The notes beneath the pieces were generated by a model. It did not search any database and had not been told where the DNA came from. It worked only from the letters and a program-made list of their open reading frames with translations. DNA of 64,000 bases from Channa striata. Taxonomy: Eukaryota; Chordata; Actinopteri; Anabantiformes; Channidae. Both the position numbers and the translations under genes were made by a program. The stretch lies in assembly GCA_033026295.1 (NCBI GenBank), contig CM065175.1:16502837-16566836 (forward strand), written 5' to 3'. Positions 12,376 to 26,236 of the stretch are shown here, one piece after another (positions within the stretch are counted from its first letter, which is position 1; every line of letters starts with the position of its first letter).

Positions 12376-13806
12376 ACAACCACACCATATGATCCTTTAT
12401 TTTTAAACAACAAAGACTTTGTATCCATTTTTGTAAAATATATTTTGGCTAGAACCTCTAAAGTCCATCATGCAACTATTCATATCATCAATGTGTGAGT
12501 TTAAGTGAATCCATCAGTTTGTATCAATCAAGTTCACAGGTGATTTCCCAAAACACACTGAATTATAGAGAAATTTTCGTCATATCTCTCACCTTTACAT
12601 GTGGGTACCCACGAAACTCTTTGAACATAATTTAATATCACTTCCTGTTAAACAGCCACTACTGTTCTAGTAAGGGGAAAATATTATTATAAGAAAGTAA
12701 TAGCCAGTGTCAGAAGCGATCAGATTTTTATTTATGTTTACTTATCTACCTTTCATTCATTTAAACGCTGTGTGCAAAAGTGCGTTCCCATATTAACATT
12801 TTCTTTTTTTTCCCCGCTCATGCACAACTTGAGCACAACTTATTTATTGTTAAGTAAACTTTTTATCCTTGAGTAGGGAAATTCTGCTTTTGCCCCCCTT
12901 TGACTAAACTGTAGTAAGTCACTGTTAGGGGCAGTCATCGTTAAGTAGTTTGACATAGTTAAGTTACTTTTTCCACTAACAAAAGTAGTTTAACATATTA
13001 CTGTTTAAGTTTCGGTAACCATATAACAGTTAACTAGTGAAAATATTATTTGTGTTGAATTTCCACAGATTATTCCTCAATGCTTCATTTCTATAACTTC
13101 TCGAAATGGTATGGTTTTTAAATAAATATTAATTATGTGCATGCAGGCATGAATGATTGACTAGCAGCAGCTGCTGTTAGCAGAAGACAGAAGCGCTAAG
13201 GACAGATATAATGCTAGCACCTTTATCAAAGGCAGAGAAATCTGGGTGACTCAAAAGTGGACATTTGGAATTTACTTCAGAAAACCATAAAAATATGAAC
13301 CAGGTAAAGCCAGGTAATTTCTGTCAGCCAAAAGAGCATTCTGCTTGCTTAGTCCTGACAGGCTTATTTTGGTCTACCATACAACTTTAAAAATATAGAC
13401 CTGAACTGATTTCGGAAAGTAACAAAGTTAACTTACGTCCACTCTGCAGCTCATAAAAGAAACAGATTTATGTTTCCACACAACTGATGCTTAACATCAA
13501 CTTCTGCGCTGCACTTGCTGTGATTATGAAGGGGCAGGCGGAGTTCAACAAACTGTATAGGAAGGCCAACAGATGTCTGTCATGAACAGTTTCAGTAAAA
13601 ATGTAAAAGTGCCTGATGGATTGTCTCATTAGAGATTGTTTAAGAAATGGTAACACTTGAATTCCTTTCAAGTTTCTAGTACTGATAAAACCAGGGAATA
13701 CATTTGGTCTTAACTTCAAAATGTAGGAATAGTTGCTTTCAGCATGTAGAGTTTTGATGCCCTCTTGTACAACTGAAGAGTTTTTAATGTTTTGTATGCT
13801 GTATTT

Positions 13807-13825
13807 TTTATTATGGACAAATAAA
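13807..13825. terminator. Back-to-back poly(A) signals of convergent nbn and osgin2
   Basis: TTTATT at 13807-13812 is AATAAA on the minus strand, about 300 nt past the nbn stop. AATAAA at 13820-13825 is on the plus strand, the direction of osgin2. The two hexamers lie 7 bp apart. Use of either is inferred from position only. Confidence 0.4.
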
Positions 13826-14113
13826 AACTTTGTGAAAAAACTTGGAACGTTAGACCATTACATTGCTTGCTGTCAGTGGCTTAACTAATCAAGTATAAAA
13901 AACTAGCAATATCTGCAAACTGAAACAATGGCAAAAATGTCTGATTATTTTAGCAGTTACTATATGATCAGTTTGAGGAGTTGACTCCATACTGTAGTAT
14001 AAATGATACAGATACAAGGAGTTATAGCTGAAGTTAGTTCAGTCTTTTTCATATGGTGTTGATGGAGAGTGGCATAATTCCTGTGCCTTGGATAACTTCA
14101 AGACAGAGGTGTA

Positions 14114-17100
14114 TCATCTTCTTTTTGACAGTTTGCTGGGGTTGTACCTAAAAACACACACAAACAAAAAGAAGACAGTTTATCTGGGCTTTTAACATTC
14201 CTTGTGGATCATTCCTCAATGTCCTTAGAGGCGTTTTTGAACAAACAAACAACACAAAAAAAGCTCCAAATTAAGTGCTGTAAAACACGGACAGTGTTTA
14301 AACAACTTAAAGCAAACAGGCTTTCTATAAACCACGTCTGGAAACTTCATTTAGACCTACCAAAAAACACAGCTTGTTTTCTTAGCAGCGAAGTCTGTTC
14401 CCGGCTATGCATGGCTGACTGAGCATGACTCAGTGATCAAACAGATCAGCCTTGAAACGAACACACACACACACTCAACCTCACACTGTCTCTTTTCTGC
14501 TTCGTCAGTAGCAGAAAGGAAAACAGCAATAGCAGCACCGGCTTACATCACCGCTGTTACCCTGGAAACCGCTCTGACGAAAGAATTACTGCATCTTGAC
14601 TGGTTAAATGGAAGCTACACAGGCCACAAACCAATAACTTGCAGGTAATTATACAGTCTGCACCTGATAATAATGCTGGCTGATGCTGTTCATACAGGAT
14701 CTCTTTCATATATAAATGATCAAAGAAGCAGGCAAATCCTGTCTAGTATTATTATTACAAATTTCAATATTGAAGAGAAACATACTACTCTAACACATTC
14801 AGCAGTTGACAGGGAAACAGGATAAAAGGGCTCCATTTGTCCCAGTTTGGCCAGGCACTAATCACAAGAGACAAAATGTAATGTTACGTGAATGTAAAGG
14901 TTTAATCGACAATATAGTGGTGTACTATTTAAAAGTTCTTCTCAGAAATACTATCGGCAAACTAGTACATCAAGACATTAATCCACCAGGCTTTAGACTT
15001 CACATATGAATCTTTAAAGTTACAATAACTAACAATGTTGAAAAGCCTACCAGTCAACCACACATAGAGTAAGTGCCAGTTTTTGTCAGTTATAAGGGTA
15101 AACCTAACTTAAAAACCTATGGAGGCAAACATTTGGCTATGCAGTTAAATGAGTCTTTGTCTGAAGATTTGATGGCACCTCTATATTTAACTTTAACTTA
15201 AAAGGAGGCCGTCACTGATATTTAACTGGGTTCTTTTGGTTCCAGTTTGGGTGGTACATGCAAATAAATAACATTAAAGTTCCCTCAGACTTCCTTACTA
15301 CTAAAATATCTCTCTACTTCTCTAGCTACCTCAAGATGACGTCACCTGGAGGAACCTTCGGTTCAGATTATGTCATACTATGGCATTTGTAAGTATGGTC
15401 AATGTGCTTTTCCAGAGCTCGTCCAGATGAAGTCATCTGAACTAAGCTTTTGATCCACCTGGAGGAGTTTTTCAGCTAGAAGCAGAGAAATATATTCATA
15501 TAACGAAGTCAGAGGAAAGGTGAAAAGCCTACTCTAAAGCCATAGGAAGCAAGTTGAACATTGGTGAAGTCCCCCTTTAAGCTAAGCTAAGTTTACATAC
15601 TTCGTCAGGACAGAATTGTTGCATTGCTTCATTTTGACTGACTAACCGCTTTGTAACTTATTGCTCACCGTTCTGCTGCCAAGTTAGGGTCTCTCTTTAT
15701 TAGGGTTTATTTTTCTAGTCAACACATTATGCATTAGGCCTGATTATCCTTTAGTCCACTCAGACTGTGTTGGACTGTGATTCAGGCCTGCTTTATATCA
15801 GTCTTTGTTTTAATGATTTCCATAATTTCATAAATGAGTTGATTTCAAATTGTGCCAAACACTGTATACATTTACATTTAATCAAATGATAGACTCTGGT
15901 CTGGCCCAACAGGAACAAGCTTCAGTATCTAGAACCGCTGACGCTACATCTAGACAACACCCAACAAACTTTAGCTTGTTCTGACCCATCACTCATTCGA
16001 CAATATATAGGCAAGTCATGCTAAGGGTTCATTTTGTTGGAGGAATCAAGACACAGCGAACTAACTAAAGCAGTAGGAGAACCTGAAAGTCATTGCTAAC
16101 ATTTGATTACCATATATGAGAGTGAAATATTGTGGGAAAACAAAGTAACTACAAGTCTTCTTCTTGTAGAGAATAATATCTCACCTGAATAGGTCGTCTC
16201 CTATACTCTCATCCCGTCTGCTCTGACGTTCCTCCTGCAACAAACAAAGGCCAAACTTTTACAGGGGACTCGGACACATCACAGACAGATAACACGCAGA
16301 CAGAGTGGCAAAAGTACCTCAGCTGCATCTTTCAGCCACTCATCCAGATCCGAGTTCTTGCCTCTGTTGTGAACCAGCAGATCAGACCCTGCAATGATGT
16401 GGGCTGAGCCCTCTGCACCTGGGACTCGTTTCTATAACATGCACAACAAAAATAAATTCATATGGAAAATGTGTCAAACCTTAAACATACTATGTGTTTA
16501 ACTGCTGGAGACAATGTTTTCTCATCAGGGCATAGATAAGTTTCTTCAACTTACAAAAATGAGGGAAATTATTCACTTCTTTCGCCTAAACTCACTGGAG
16601 AGCACTGACGAGAGCCAAGGTCACTTTAGGAAATTAAAATTTATTTAAAGTTTAATTTCTGGTGTTTTTATGGAAGTTCAGTTTATTTAAGTATAGGGGG
16701 GCTGTAGCTTAGCTCGTACAGTAAATCACAAGTCACTGGTTCGACTCCCAATTCCTCCTGGCTACACGTCAAAGTTTTCTTGGGGAAGATGCTGAACCCC
16801 AAATTGCCTTAGTGTTTGCTACTTAGTGTAAGTCACTTTGGTTAAAAGCATCCACTAAATTCAAGTGGTCATGTGTGTAGTAGTATGTAGTACACTCTTT
16901 CTGTTGTGTAAAATGCACTGTAGTCTGACCTTGTGGAAACATTTGAAGTTCTTTGCACAGCCATTGCCCTGCATCTGCTTTGGTTTGGTTTTTGGTGGAG
17001 CGGTCACAGTGAGTGATCTGAACTCCACCAAAACTAGCCTTTTAGGAATGTCTTCATCGATTTTTAATTCCTGCAAAAAAGAAAATCACAAATTCAACTT

Positions 17101-20100
17101 TTGTGAAATGAACAGTTAATATTCTTACACACACAGATAATGAATATCAAAGTAAACAGCACTGAGGTGATTAAATAGCAGTAATATGGTTATCTGGCAG
17201 CTGTACATTATCCTCTGCATATATTGATAAAGTGTTAACATTCCGATCTTATGGACTATTATTCATTCCACTCTTCTTCTTTGTCTAGATATTTTGGGGT
17301 AAAAAAAAAAACGCTGGAAAATGAACTAAGAAAGTGTAACAATAAGAGCTTGTTACAGGACTTACTTGTGCCTCCTGTTTAATGGGAACTGGTTTTAGAG
17401 GGGTCTTAGTTTCTTCTTTGGGCTGGCAAATATCTACTTTCAGTAGTTCTAAATCCTACAGGAAAAGAATGGGTAAAAACAAAAGGGTAATAGTGTAACA
17501 TTTCATATAAAGCTGTGCAGTAAAGTAACTGTACGTGAAACTCGTTTAAGATTGAATTTATTTTGCTACATTATTAGATGAATTGAAAAAACAGCAGCAC
17601 TACTCACTTCAACAAAAGAGGCATCGTCATCATCAAAAGGCTGTAGGTCTTTACTTGTGCTGGCAAATGAGCTTTCTGGAGGCTTACTAGACTCGTGCTT
17701 AGTTGTCCTGTATTCTAAAGGATGAACCTTGTCTTTCTTGATAGAGACAATTTGCTGTTCAGACTTTTGTCTCTGGTCCTCGTTAGAACCTGGGTCCTTC
17801 TCCAGGCCCATTTGCTGTGGCCTCTGGTTGCCTTCCACTTCTTCTCTGTTGAGCCGTTGCCTCTTAGTTAAAAATGAAACCTCTGTTGTATTTAAACCTT
17901 GTTTCTGTTTGATTGAACTCTGCACTACTGGCTGTGCTTGATGGCCTTGGTTATGCAAGGGTTGCTCATCAAAGCAGTCCATATCCTCGGACATAATAGA
18001 CATAAGTTCATCTATCTGTATCTCTGCATCCATGTCCTTCCTCTTCCTACTTTGTGGCTCCTTCTGCCCAGTGTGGGACACTTTTTGTAATGGAACCTCT
18101 GACCGTCCTGTGAACAGATCAGGTCCGGAGCCCATTGAAGTCTGTAATGTTGCTGCAGGAGCCCTGTCTGAGTGTGTGTATAATTCTTTAGATTTGATAG
18201 AGGTGTTTGGTGCCTGCATGCGGATGGAGGATTCCATTACAGGCCGCTTTGGCTCTGACCCTGTGGAGCACTCATCCTCCAAAGGCCTTAATAAACAAGA
18301 AACAAAGACAGACTTTCAGTCAGTGTTACAGTTTCTCCTTAAACATGTTTTGAAGGTATTTTGGTTATTAAATTATTATGTTAAAATTTCCATCTTAATT
18401 AGTTAGTATAAAAATGTATACTGTATAACCAAAGGATTTGTAAAATGTTTAGCCACATAGATAAACCTAATATGTGCTGTAGAATCATTGCCCAATCTTC
18501 ACTATATAATTCACTAGTTTTTGACAATCATCTATTCATCTGTTTTCCAAACAGACTACCTGTTTTCTTTTGATTGTTACTTAGTCAAAGGTATTTTCAT
18601 TATCAGTGGCTGTAGAAAAAGGTGATTTGTCTCCCCCTACTGTAGAAGTGTTTGGTTCACTTTTACACAGCCTGTGTTTAGGAGCTGTTACTGAACTAGT
18701 ACAAACAACTGTGACTTTACACCAAAGTTATATCGTGAAGTAAATATGCCCGAGCAGACCAGTTTTCTTCCTTTTATCAAGTCACTAAAATAACCTCACT
18801 AAACTTGGATTAAAAAAATAAAACTTGGCTGGCAAGCTGAACAATACAGCTAATAACACAACAACTGATGCAACAGCTTATATTATCACTTCCAATGTCC
18901 CATTAGTGTATTTTTAAAAAAGTTTGCTACATTTGCTAATACTCTGTCGCCATGTGCGGATGATCAAAAATGAAAACTTAATTAACAACCATACATCAAG
19001 CAAATACAATAAATCAAAAGGTAGCAAGGAGCTAATAAGTTATTACTTAGTGGTCTAACAGCATAAATGAGAAAAAGGCAGTTTCACTTCTGCCTTGTAT
19101 CTTTTTAAACTCTTTTAGGTCTCACCAACAAGTATATTTCAGTTTAATTTTACTGTTTGTTCTCATTTTCTTCTTTTTCTTGCTTTCTCAGCTTCTTCAT
19201 TGCTCCGTCTTAGCAAATTTGCAGTGTTTATTAGCCATGCTGAGAATTCGATGGATTGAATGTATTTTGTATTGAGAGACTGCAGAGCTACTCAGTGCCA
19301 TTGGGCATTACACAGTTCCAGGGGACACAGTCTTATCTTAGCCTCCTGGCTCACTGTCACATTAACAGAGAAGCCATTTGCCTTATTAAAATTCAATTAA
19401 CCATCAAAATTATTTTGAAGAAGATAATTTAATGTGAAAAAGTTAGAAATAGGGTCATTATGTGCACTTTAAAATGTGCCTTGCATTACCATTGACAAAA
19501 CATGCAAAAACACATTATTATTGTCTTATAGATGCTCACAAACAGATGTTTACCTTTTCTTGGTGACAGGCTGAAAGAAATTGGTCAGAGTTGATTGTTT
19601 CTGTGGGGAAGCATGAGCAGAATTTTTTTGTTTCTGAGGCGACTGCTTCTGTACAAAGCTATTTATTCCACCTTTGTTCTTAATAGCTGCTAGCTGGGCC
19701 CCAGTCATGCTGTTCCCTTCACCTGAAATTACAAAAACACTGACGTTAAAAAAACTCTGGTATACAATGAATAGCTTTACATTTTGAAAAATATGCTTAT
19801 GGTTACTACTGAGCATAAATGAAAGGAGCTACAGTAGTTTCAAGTCTGTCACTAATCCAATTTGTATGTGTGAGTGTGTGTTGTAACCACTAGAAGCATA
19901 AAAGCATACAAAACCCAATGAAATTCTGGCAGACGTGTAGAGATACACTAACCTGATACACCAGATCTGTGTGAGTGCCAACTAGGATCAGCTATAAACC
20001 AGATGTGACCAACCCACATTTTTTAACTTTATAAACTCTAGCAGACTAAAGTCACACTTGCAAACACTATGCAAACTATCTGCTGCCCATCATTACACAG

Positions 20101-23100
20101 TTGTTACATTTACATACAGAAAAAAGTGCAGCTACACATAAACTTAATGTCTAAACTAACAAAGTGTTACCCAGACTTAGGTATCAGACTCGGCAGTGAA
20201 AGAGGATCAGTGCATGTATTTTTCATTCACCTGTAGGCTTCTTCCTCTGTGAGTTTGTGTTTTCAACAGTGTTATATGATTCGCTCATTGAATCAGCCAC
20301 AATACACTGAGTGCTTGTGTGAGCTGTGACTTTACATCCATGGAGGTGACTGGTGTTGTAGTTTTGCTTCTTCTCCGGAGTTTCTCCTACTTCCATTGCC
20401 CCAGCCAGGCCACAAAGCTGTGTCCTGATAATAACGTACAATTACACATCAGTCAGACCTTTGGGAATGAACAAAAAAATGTAAATATTGAACACTGTTA
20501 TGGCGTGTTTAAGCAGTTGTCTTTACCCTCCTGGTTGTTCTGTGTTAGCTGCATATGCTGTGATGTTCTGTGACGCTGCAGGTAAAACGGTCTCATCCAC
20601 CTCCACCTTCTGTGAGAGTGAAGCACTTGGGATTTTGGGTTTCACACTCGGTACTGACTCTATTATACAAGCAAAAACAAATCATAGAAAAAGGTTAACA
20701 CAAGAGCAAAATGATAGAACAGATAAAATAATGAAAAAACAAGGCATCAATCAGTGCTCTTCTGTGTGGTTGCCCACCTGAGTCCGGTGTTAGATTGGAT
20801 GGATTGCAGTACTTGTCACAGGAAGCATAGATGGCAGCCAAACCAATTTCAGACTCTGTAATGAGTCTAAAGCCTTTTCTGGTTTAGTGAAAACAGAGAG
20901 ATGCGGAGACAGAGAGTTTCAAAGTGTTCTTAAATTGTCACCTTGACAGGAAAATTGTTCAGACACATACTCTACAGTGTTTTCTACAGAAAGGAGCCTG
21001 AGCAAACCTTTGAACAATGTTCTTCACAGAGTTTGCCCACTCTGTGGTAGAGGAAGAAAGCTGAGTTTGGGAGCTCGCTGTTGTCACATCGACAACACAG
21101 CTTTTTGGAGACTCCAGCAAGTTCCGGGGCAGGGAACCCTCTTCCAGCAACTGGCTCCTGCCACCTCCGAAATTTACTGCTGCACTCAGACGCTTTAGCT
21201 GTAAAGAACAAGATTGTTAATCAGTTTTAACGTAAGATTAGAAATAAAGTTCTTATGTTTCCTATCACTTATGTTGTTTTCAAATCTATATTTAGTTTGC
21301 TCCTGTTCAAATCAGTGGATTTGTTTGTAGTCTTATTCTGTTTTTTCTTGGTTTGGTCTCCTTTAACACAAAAAAATCTAAGTGAACGAAAATGCATCAC
21401 TATAAGTCAGGTGAGAACATTCTTGTCATCTTATTGGATGAAGGAATGAATAAACAGAGGAAGTAGATCCTGTTTTGTACAGGTAAATATTTCTGTTCAG
21501 CAGTAACTCACCGAAGGATTCACATGATCCAAAGGCTGCTGACTATCTGGCAAATGATATTATACCCAAAAAAATGATTCTCAGGGTCTATGACAGGGTC
21601 ATCTGCAATTATTGAATCTATAACGTGCTGATTTCTCTCATTCAAAGTTATCTTTAAATGAGGAAGATACCTACAGCAGTGATCACCTGACACTGTTATA
21701 TTTTCTAAGTCGCTGTTGTCAACAATATACATTTATCACAAAGAAGTAAACGTACCTGTTTTGCACTGAGGAATACGAAGGTCTTTTCAACGAAGAGCTG
21801 TTTCCGATCTGGAATGACCCCAAGGTTAACACCCTCTTTATTCAAACTGGGCTCGTCAATCTCAGGGATGAAACTTTAAAACAATGGACAGCACAGATGA
21901 GATAATATTTGGTTTAGCGTATCAGAGGTCTTCACAGCAACGAGGATGGATAGTTTTTTACCTCTCAACTTTAGGAAGGGGTAATTTCTGCTGTACAGCT
22001 TTGTTGACCTCTGAGAAGAACTCTGGCCTTACAATGGGACAACAGCAGAGCAGAGCAGAAATTGTCTAATTAGGAAAATAGAAAGACATCAGCACACAGG
22101 CACAAACAGATGATATGTGCTAATAGAGACACAAAGTCTGGTCCTGACCTTGATGGTGACTTTAACAGAAGGCATGGCCAGGTGGGTGCACTCCAGAGAC
22201 CAGCTGTTAACCAGCTTTCCACCCAAAGCTGTCAGAGCCTGAGAGAGTGATGCTTTGCCATCATTGTCCAAACATGAGGAGCACACTAGGGGTTTTTGAT
22301 GGTCCACACTTAGGGAGATTCATAATGAAATAGATTAAGACATTTTGAACTTTAGGTTATATTGTTGGGAAAATAACATTTTTTTGCTTCAGTCAGTGTT
22401 TTTAAGTAACAAAATCTTTATTTTGATATGTAAAGCAGATTAAACCAGGTCTTGTTTCTGTTACATACCTAAATTTGCTGTGAAAAACCCCAAATGTGAG
22501 AATGACTCCCGACTTCAGATTCACTGGTGTGTTTTCTGTCACACGCTGACTGTTGACAAATGTGCCATATTTGGAGGTGTCCTTAAGAATCAGACTCTAA
22601 AAAAAAAAAAAAAATCAAATTCTCCATGTTTCAATTATTTGCTTGACAACAAAAAACACAACCTAAGCCTGAGATAGCGAGCTCAGAAAAAAATCAAAAA
22701 CTCAAGTGGAAGAGGAAACAGACTAAATTGAGGGCTACAACTCAAGCAGTTTTACAAAGTCAAAGATTGCCACCGTGTCACAAAAAGCTTTGTCACAAAA
22801 AGGCGTGAAAATATGTTTTCAGCATTTGTTTTTTGAACAAATTTAATTAACTGTCTTCATTTTCTATATGTTAAATCTACAATCTCTGTAGTTGCTAATG
22901 AGGTAAAATCTCCTTCTTTAAATCTTAGCAGGGACACAATGCAGGAATGCCCTCTTGGTCCACTTTAATTTGCTCAAGCTATTAAACCATTAGTGCCTCC
23001 AGAAAAACTAATCCTAACTTCCCTGGAGTTATAAGTGGAGGGTCAATTAATTAGATTTTAGTCTACTGAGATGTTTTTATAAGTCCCTGGTTACAAGGTA

Positions 23101-25510
23101 AATTTTGATAGCTGTGAGGCGTCCCCCCTTACTGTATATTGTTCAAACTCTATTTTCTTTTTGAAATTTTCCTTTTGCACTCAAATATCTAAAGGCAGGA
23201 TCAAAGTACTTAAGTGTCTTAATTTCACCACTGCTCTCTTACTTTGTCACAGTAAAAGCCTACTTGTCCTGAGAGATCCCTTCCAACCACAGATGTCTTC
23301 CATGCTGATGCTAAGCACTCAGACCAAATGCTGAATTTCAAATAATGTCATTTCAATTGTTCCACAGAGGTAAGGACTTTCATGACAAATGGTATAAATG
23401 TGAACAATTCATTAGTGGACACCCCTGATGGATGCCAGTGAATACAAGCCAGGTCATATTTTTATCCTGCTAGAAAAGAAATCTGCATTTGTAAATGGCC
23501 TTAATAATTTCCCTTTCACTTATGTATACAATGCACTGCAAATAAATTCTTCCTTTTAAAACTATACAAAATCTATAACAAGCAGAGGTTCAATGCTCTC
23601 TCCCCCCTTTTTCTGTGTGATGTATACAGTTTATATCTAGTGTACTACTAAACATTTTTATGTGCCATTTAGGAGCTTGGGTGGGACTTATTTAGGTAAG
23701 TCCATTTCATGTTTTATTCTACGGTACATACAGTTATACAACAGCGCCACCTTCTGTGTCAAAGAAGTCTTTTTATTTTACAAAAATGATCATACTACTC
23801 TTGTGCTGTACATTATTAAATTATATGAAGAGAAAATGTACACATTAATAGTCCTGCAAATTAGTCACACTAATATCAGACTATCTGCTATACAGACTGT
23901 AAGTTGTCACATTAATCCAAGTGCTTATACTGTGATGATAGGTATTTCTAAATCTTACCTTGTATTTGTTGTTTATCATCAAATTAGACGATTCAAATTT
24001 ATTTCATGATATTTAATCACTATGGGATGTTAATTTCTATTTAACTGGGTGAGATGGGTGAGAGGGAAGGGATCACAGCTATCAATACATATTTTTAATT
24101 AATTATTGCATTTCAGGTGTACAGCTCTCACACCAGGGCTTCATAATCTGCTATGCCTGACCCACATGCCAGCAAGCTTAGACATCATAAGGAAGAGAGG
24201 AATAAAGAAATAAAGCATCTTGACATTAGATCAAGAATTTGTATTGATGCTGCTGTTTGCAGATGCACAGATAGAAGAGAAGAAGAATTCCTAAACAGAC
24301 ACCAATTTTGCAGTTTTAATGTTTTGGTAGTAAGTCTTGGTACTACTCGTATTTATTGCAATTTCATAATGACTAACAACTTCCGAGCCACATACTGTAC
24401 ATGAAAACATAAAAAAGATAAACTACATGGGAAAAATGAGGAAGCCCCTCAATGAAAGTTTAATATGAGGAATGCATTTAGATACAAAACTTGATCAGCA
24501 GGATTCCCTTGCCAGGTCTTGATGCTATAAATATAATCTATAGAGAGATGTGCAGTTTGCATGAACTGAACATGCATTATCTAAACGTGGCCACTCAGTG
24601 ATCATATCGTGTCTCTCACCTCATCGGTAGCAGTGAGCACAGCGTGAGCCCGGCTGATGGACTGGTCACTGGGAAGGAGAATGTCACAGTTCTTGCGTCC
24701 TACAACATAATCTTTACTGGAGAGGAGATAGTGGGTCTCGCCTGTGTGAGACAGAAGAACAGTTAGAGGCTATTAGACTCTATCCCTAAATGTTAATGTC
24801 ACATCTATTAAGTATGATTGTTGACAGTTTAAAAGAGATATTTATATTGATATATGATATTTTAAAGTAGTGATGATATTTTCACCACCTTTATTGTTTA
24901 GGTGTATAGAGTGTTTCAGAACAGGAAGCAACACTGTAACTGCCAAGTACATAGAAAGTCTGTGCATAATTGTAAAGAGGATACTTTTACTGACAAATAG
25001 AAACCAAGCCACATTATTATTTTGTTTACTGAACTTTGTACAGTAAGTACTGACTGACAAATTCACATTCAGTCACATAATTATTTTTACATATACGTTT
25101 TTAAAGCATCTTCAGTTTTGTAGTGCTTAAAACATTTGAACAGTGACATTACTGTGATATTATAAGTATCTTCACTGTGAGGTCAATGCATAACATTACA
25201 TAACATTAAAATGCAAATCTATCTTTAACATAAAGCAAATACATGTATCTTTAACCTTAGTTACTGTATACAATGTCATCAACTCTTGATTAAAACTGCT
25301 GACTGATTGGACTCTATTTATATTTAGGTTATGACCATAACATGCAAATAGATACAGTTCGTCATTTACAGCGCTAGCTAACGCTGACTGTAGAAACACG
25401 TAAACTTTCATCCATTTTGCTAATGGTAGCTGAGAGTTCACCCAGTGTTAAAATATCAGCCACAGGAGAATGAAGTTACCTTGGGACTGCAGAGGTGTCA
25501 GTATCCACAT
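14114..25510 (-). CDS. nbn: Nibrin (MRE11-RAD50-NBS1 complex subunit), 17 coding exons
   Basis: Coding exons (minus): 25480-25510, 24620-24741, 22469-22596, 22149-22308, 21962-22065, 21756-21873, 21008-21198, 20778-20878, 20527-20659, 20231-20424, 19554-19722, 17608-18286, 17366-17455, 16930-17070, 16318-16431, 16185-16234, 14114-14147. They total 2559 nt, about 852 residues (human 754), with every phase consistent. Exons 1-3 encode the FHA domain (VVGRKNCDILL, DQSISRAHAVLT, KYGTFVN, LTFGVFHSKF). Exons 4-8 encode the tandem BRCT region (CSSCLDNDGKASLSQAL, ECTHLAMPSVKVTIK, FVEKTFVFLSAKQ). Exons 9-13 are a long, probably disordered, Ser/Gln/Lys-rich middle containing TLTNFFQPVTKKR. Exon 14 has the MRE11-binding-type block (RLVLVEFRSLTV, NFKCFHK), and exons 15-17 the C-terminal GSDLLVH and DDLFRYNP, the ATM-binding motif. 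Family role: sensing DNA double-strand breaks and activating ATM. No frameshift was seen. Confidence 0.95.
14148..16184 (-). other. nbn last intron (about 2 kb)
   Basis: This intron separates the exon encoding the DDLFR part of the ATM-binding motif from the final 34-nt exon (YNPSKLSKRR-stop). It is AT-rich, with only chance open frames and a short CA run near 14460. No other gene was seen. Confidence 0.6.
16695..16862 (+). repeat. tRNA-derived SINE in nbn intron 15 (between exons 14 and 15)
   Basis: A degenerate pol III box A (GGCTGTAGCTTAGCTCGTACAG) is followed by a box-B-like GGTTCGACTCCC. Next is a TTGGGGAAGATGCTGAACCCC segment and the tail GTAAGTCACTTTGGTTAAAAGCATCCACTAAAT, a diverged form of a tail shared by many teleost SINEs. 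The tRNA-like part is too degraded, and too firmly attached to the SINE body, to be a tRNA gene. Confidence 0.7.
18287..19553 (-). other. nbn intron 11, no feature seen
   Basis: AT-rich intron between exon 11 (ending 19554) and the large exon 12 (starting 18286). I recognise no repeats, coding blocks or RNA-like elements in it. Confidence 0.5.
22597..24619 (-). other. nbn intron 2 (about 2 kb)
   Basis: It splits the FHA domain between exons 2 and 3. An A/T run borders the exon 3 acceptor (22597-22613). No coding blocks or recognisable mobile elements were seen. The first intron (24742-25479) is likewise empty. Confidence 0.5.
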
Positions 25511-25680
25511 TTTACTGATTTTATTGTTTTTTCATTAGCATAAACCTGGTGTCAACTTAGCAGGAAAGCGACGTTTACAGCAGTTGGACCATTTACAACA
25601 AGTCAACACAGCGAACACGCAGCGCGCCAATCAGTGACGCACAAACTCTGCGCCGGCGCCGCTACTTTCTTTTTCAAAAT
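25511..25680 (-). promoter_or_regulatory. nbn promoter region
   Basis: A compact GC/CpG-rich block (GCAGCGCGCCAATCAGTGACG, GCGCCGGCGCCGC) immediately upstream of the nbn ATG holds a CCAAT box at about 25627 and no TATA box. Beyond it the sequence returns to AT-rich intergenic DNA up to the msmp 3' end. Confidence 0.5.
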
Positions 25681-26230
25681 AAAAGTCGATTCTTTGCAAG
25701 TTCTCATGATAGAGAAAACATTAACCTTCACTCATTAATGGTGATGACAAGAAAATGTTCATTCCCAGCTTCACGCACTCAGCACACATTGATCTGGAGA
25801 ATGAATACTGTAAAAATAATCACGACATGAATACATTAAAGAAACTGTAAGGTATTTAGCTAATAGCTGTAAGTGGCCTAATTTGTTGTCAGGGGATCAA
25901 TCCAAAAAATTGTCATGTTTTATCATTGGCATTCTGGGTTGCTATTAGGGAGAAAAATACTCTTATATATTTTGTAGTTAGTAAAAAGAACTACGACTTA
26001 TGTACTATGTACTTACGAAGTAGTTAGTTAAAAATAACATACCCTGAGATTTCAAAGAGCTCAATAAAAAGATTTGCATGATATAAGTAAAGTATATTGC
26101 TTAGTCTAAAAAAATGACTGGTAATAATTGGTTAAACAAACTTTTTAAAATAAATATTCTAAAGTGTACATTCTGTGTGCAATGATAGGTGTCAGATTTA
26201 ACAAAACATGAAATTAGACATTTAGGTAAA

Positions 26231-26236
26231 TTTATT
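26231..26236 (-). terminator. Candidate poly(A) signal of msmp
   Basis: TTTATT (AATAAA on the minus strand) lies about 300 nt past the msmp stop codon. Assigned by position. Confidence 0.35.

Larger units (their letters stand above)
10826..13830 (+). other. Possible osgin2 3'UTR and intergenic gap before nbn
   Basis: No coding block is recognised. The stretch contains one interspersed repeat (12029-12375). The clearest plus-strand AATAAA is at 13820-13825, so either the osgin2 3'UTR is about 3 kb or a weaker signal is used earlier. Confidence 0.35.

Noticed and set aside
21520..21732. 70-residue minus-strand frame in an nbn intron
   Set aside because: It lies between nbn exons 6 and 7, whose phases join directly (AKQ to LKRLS); including it would disrupt the BRCT region.
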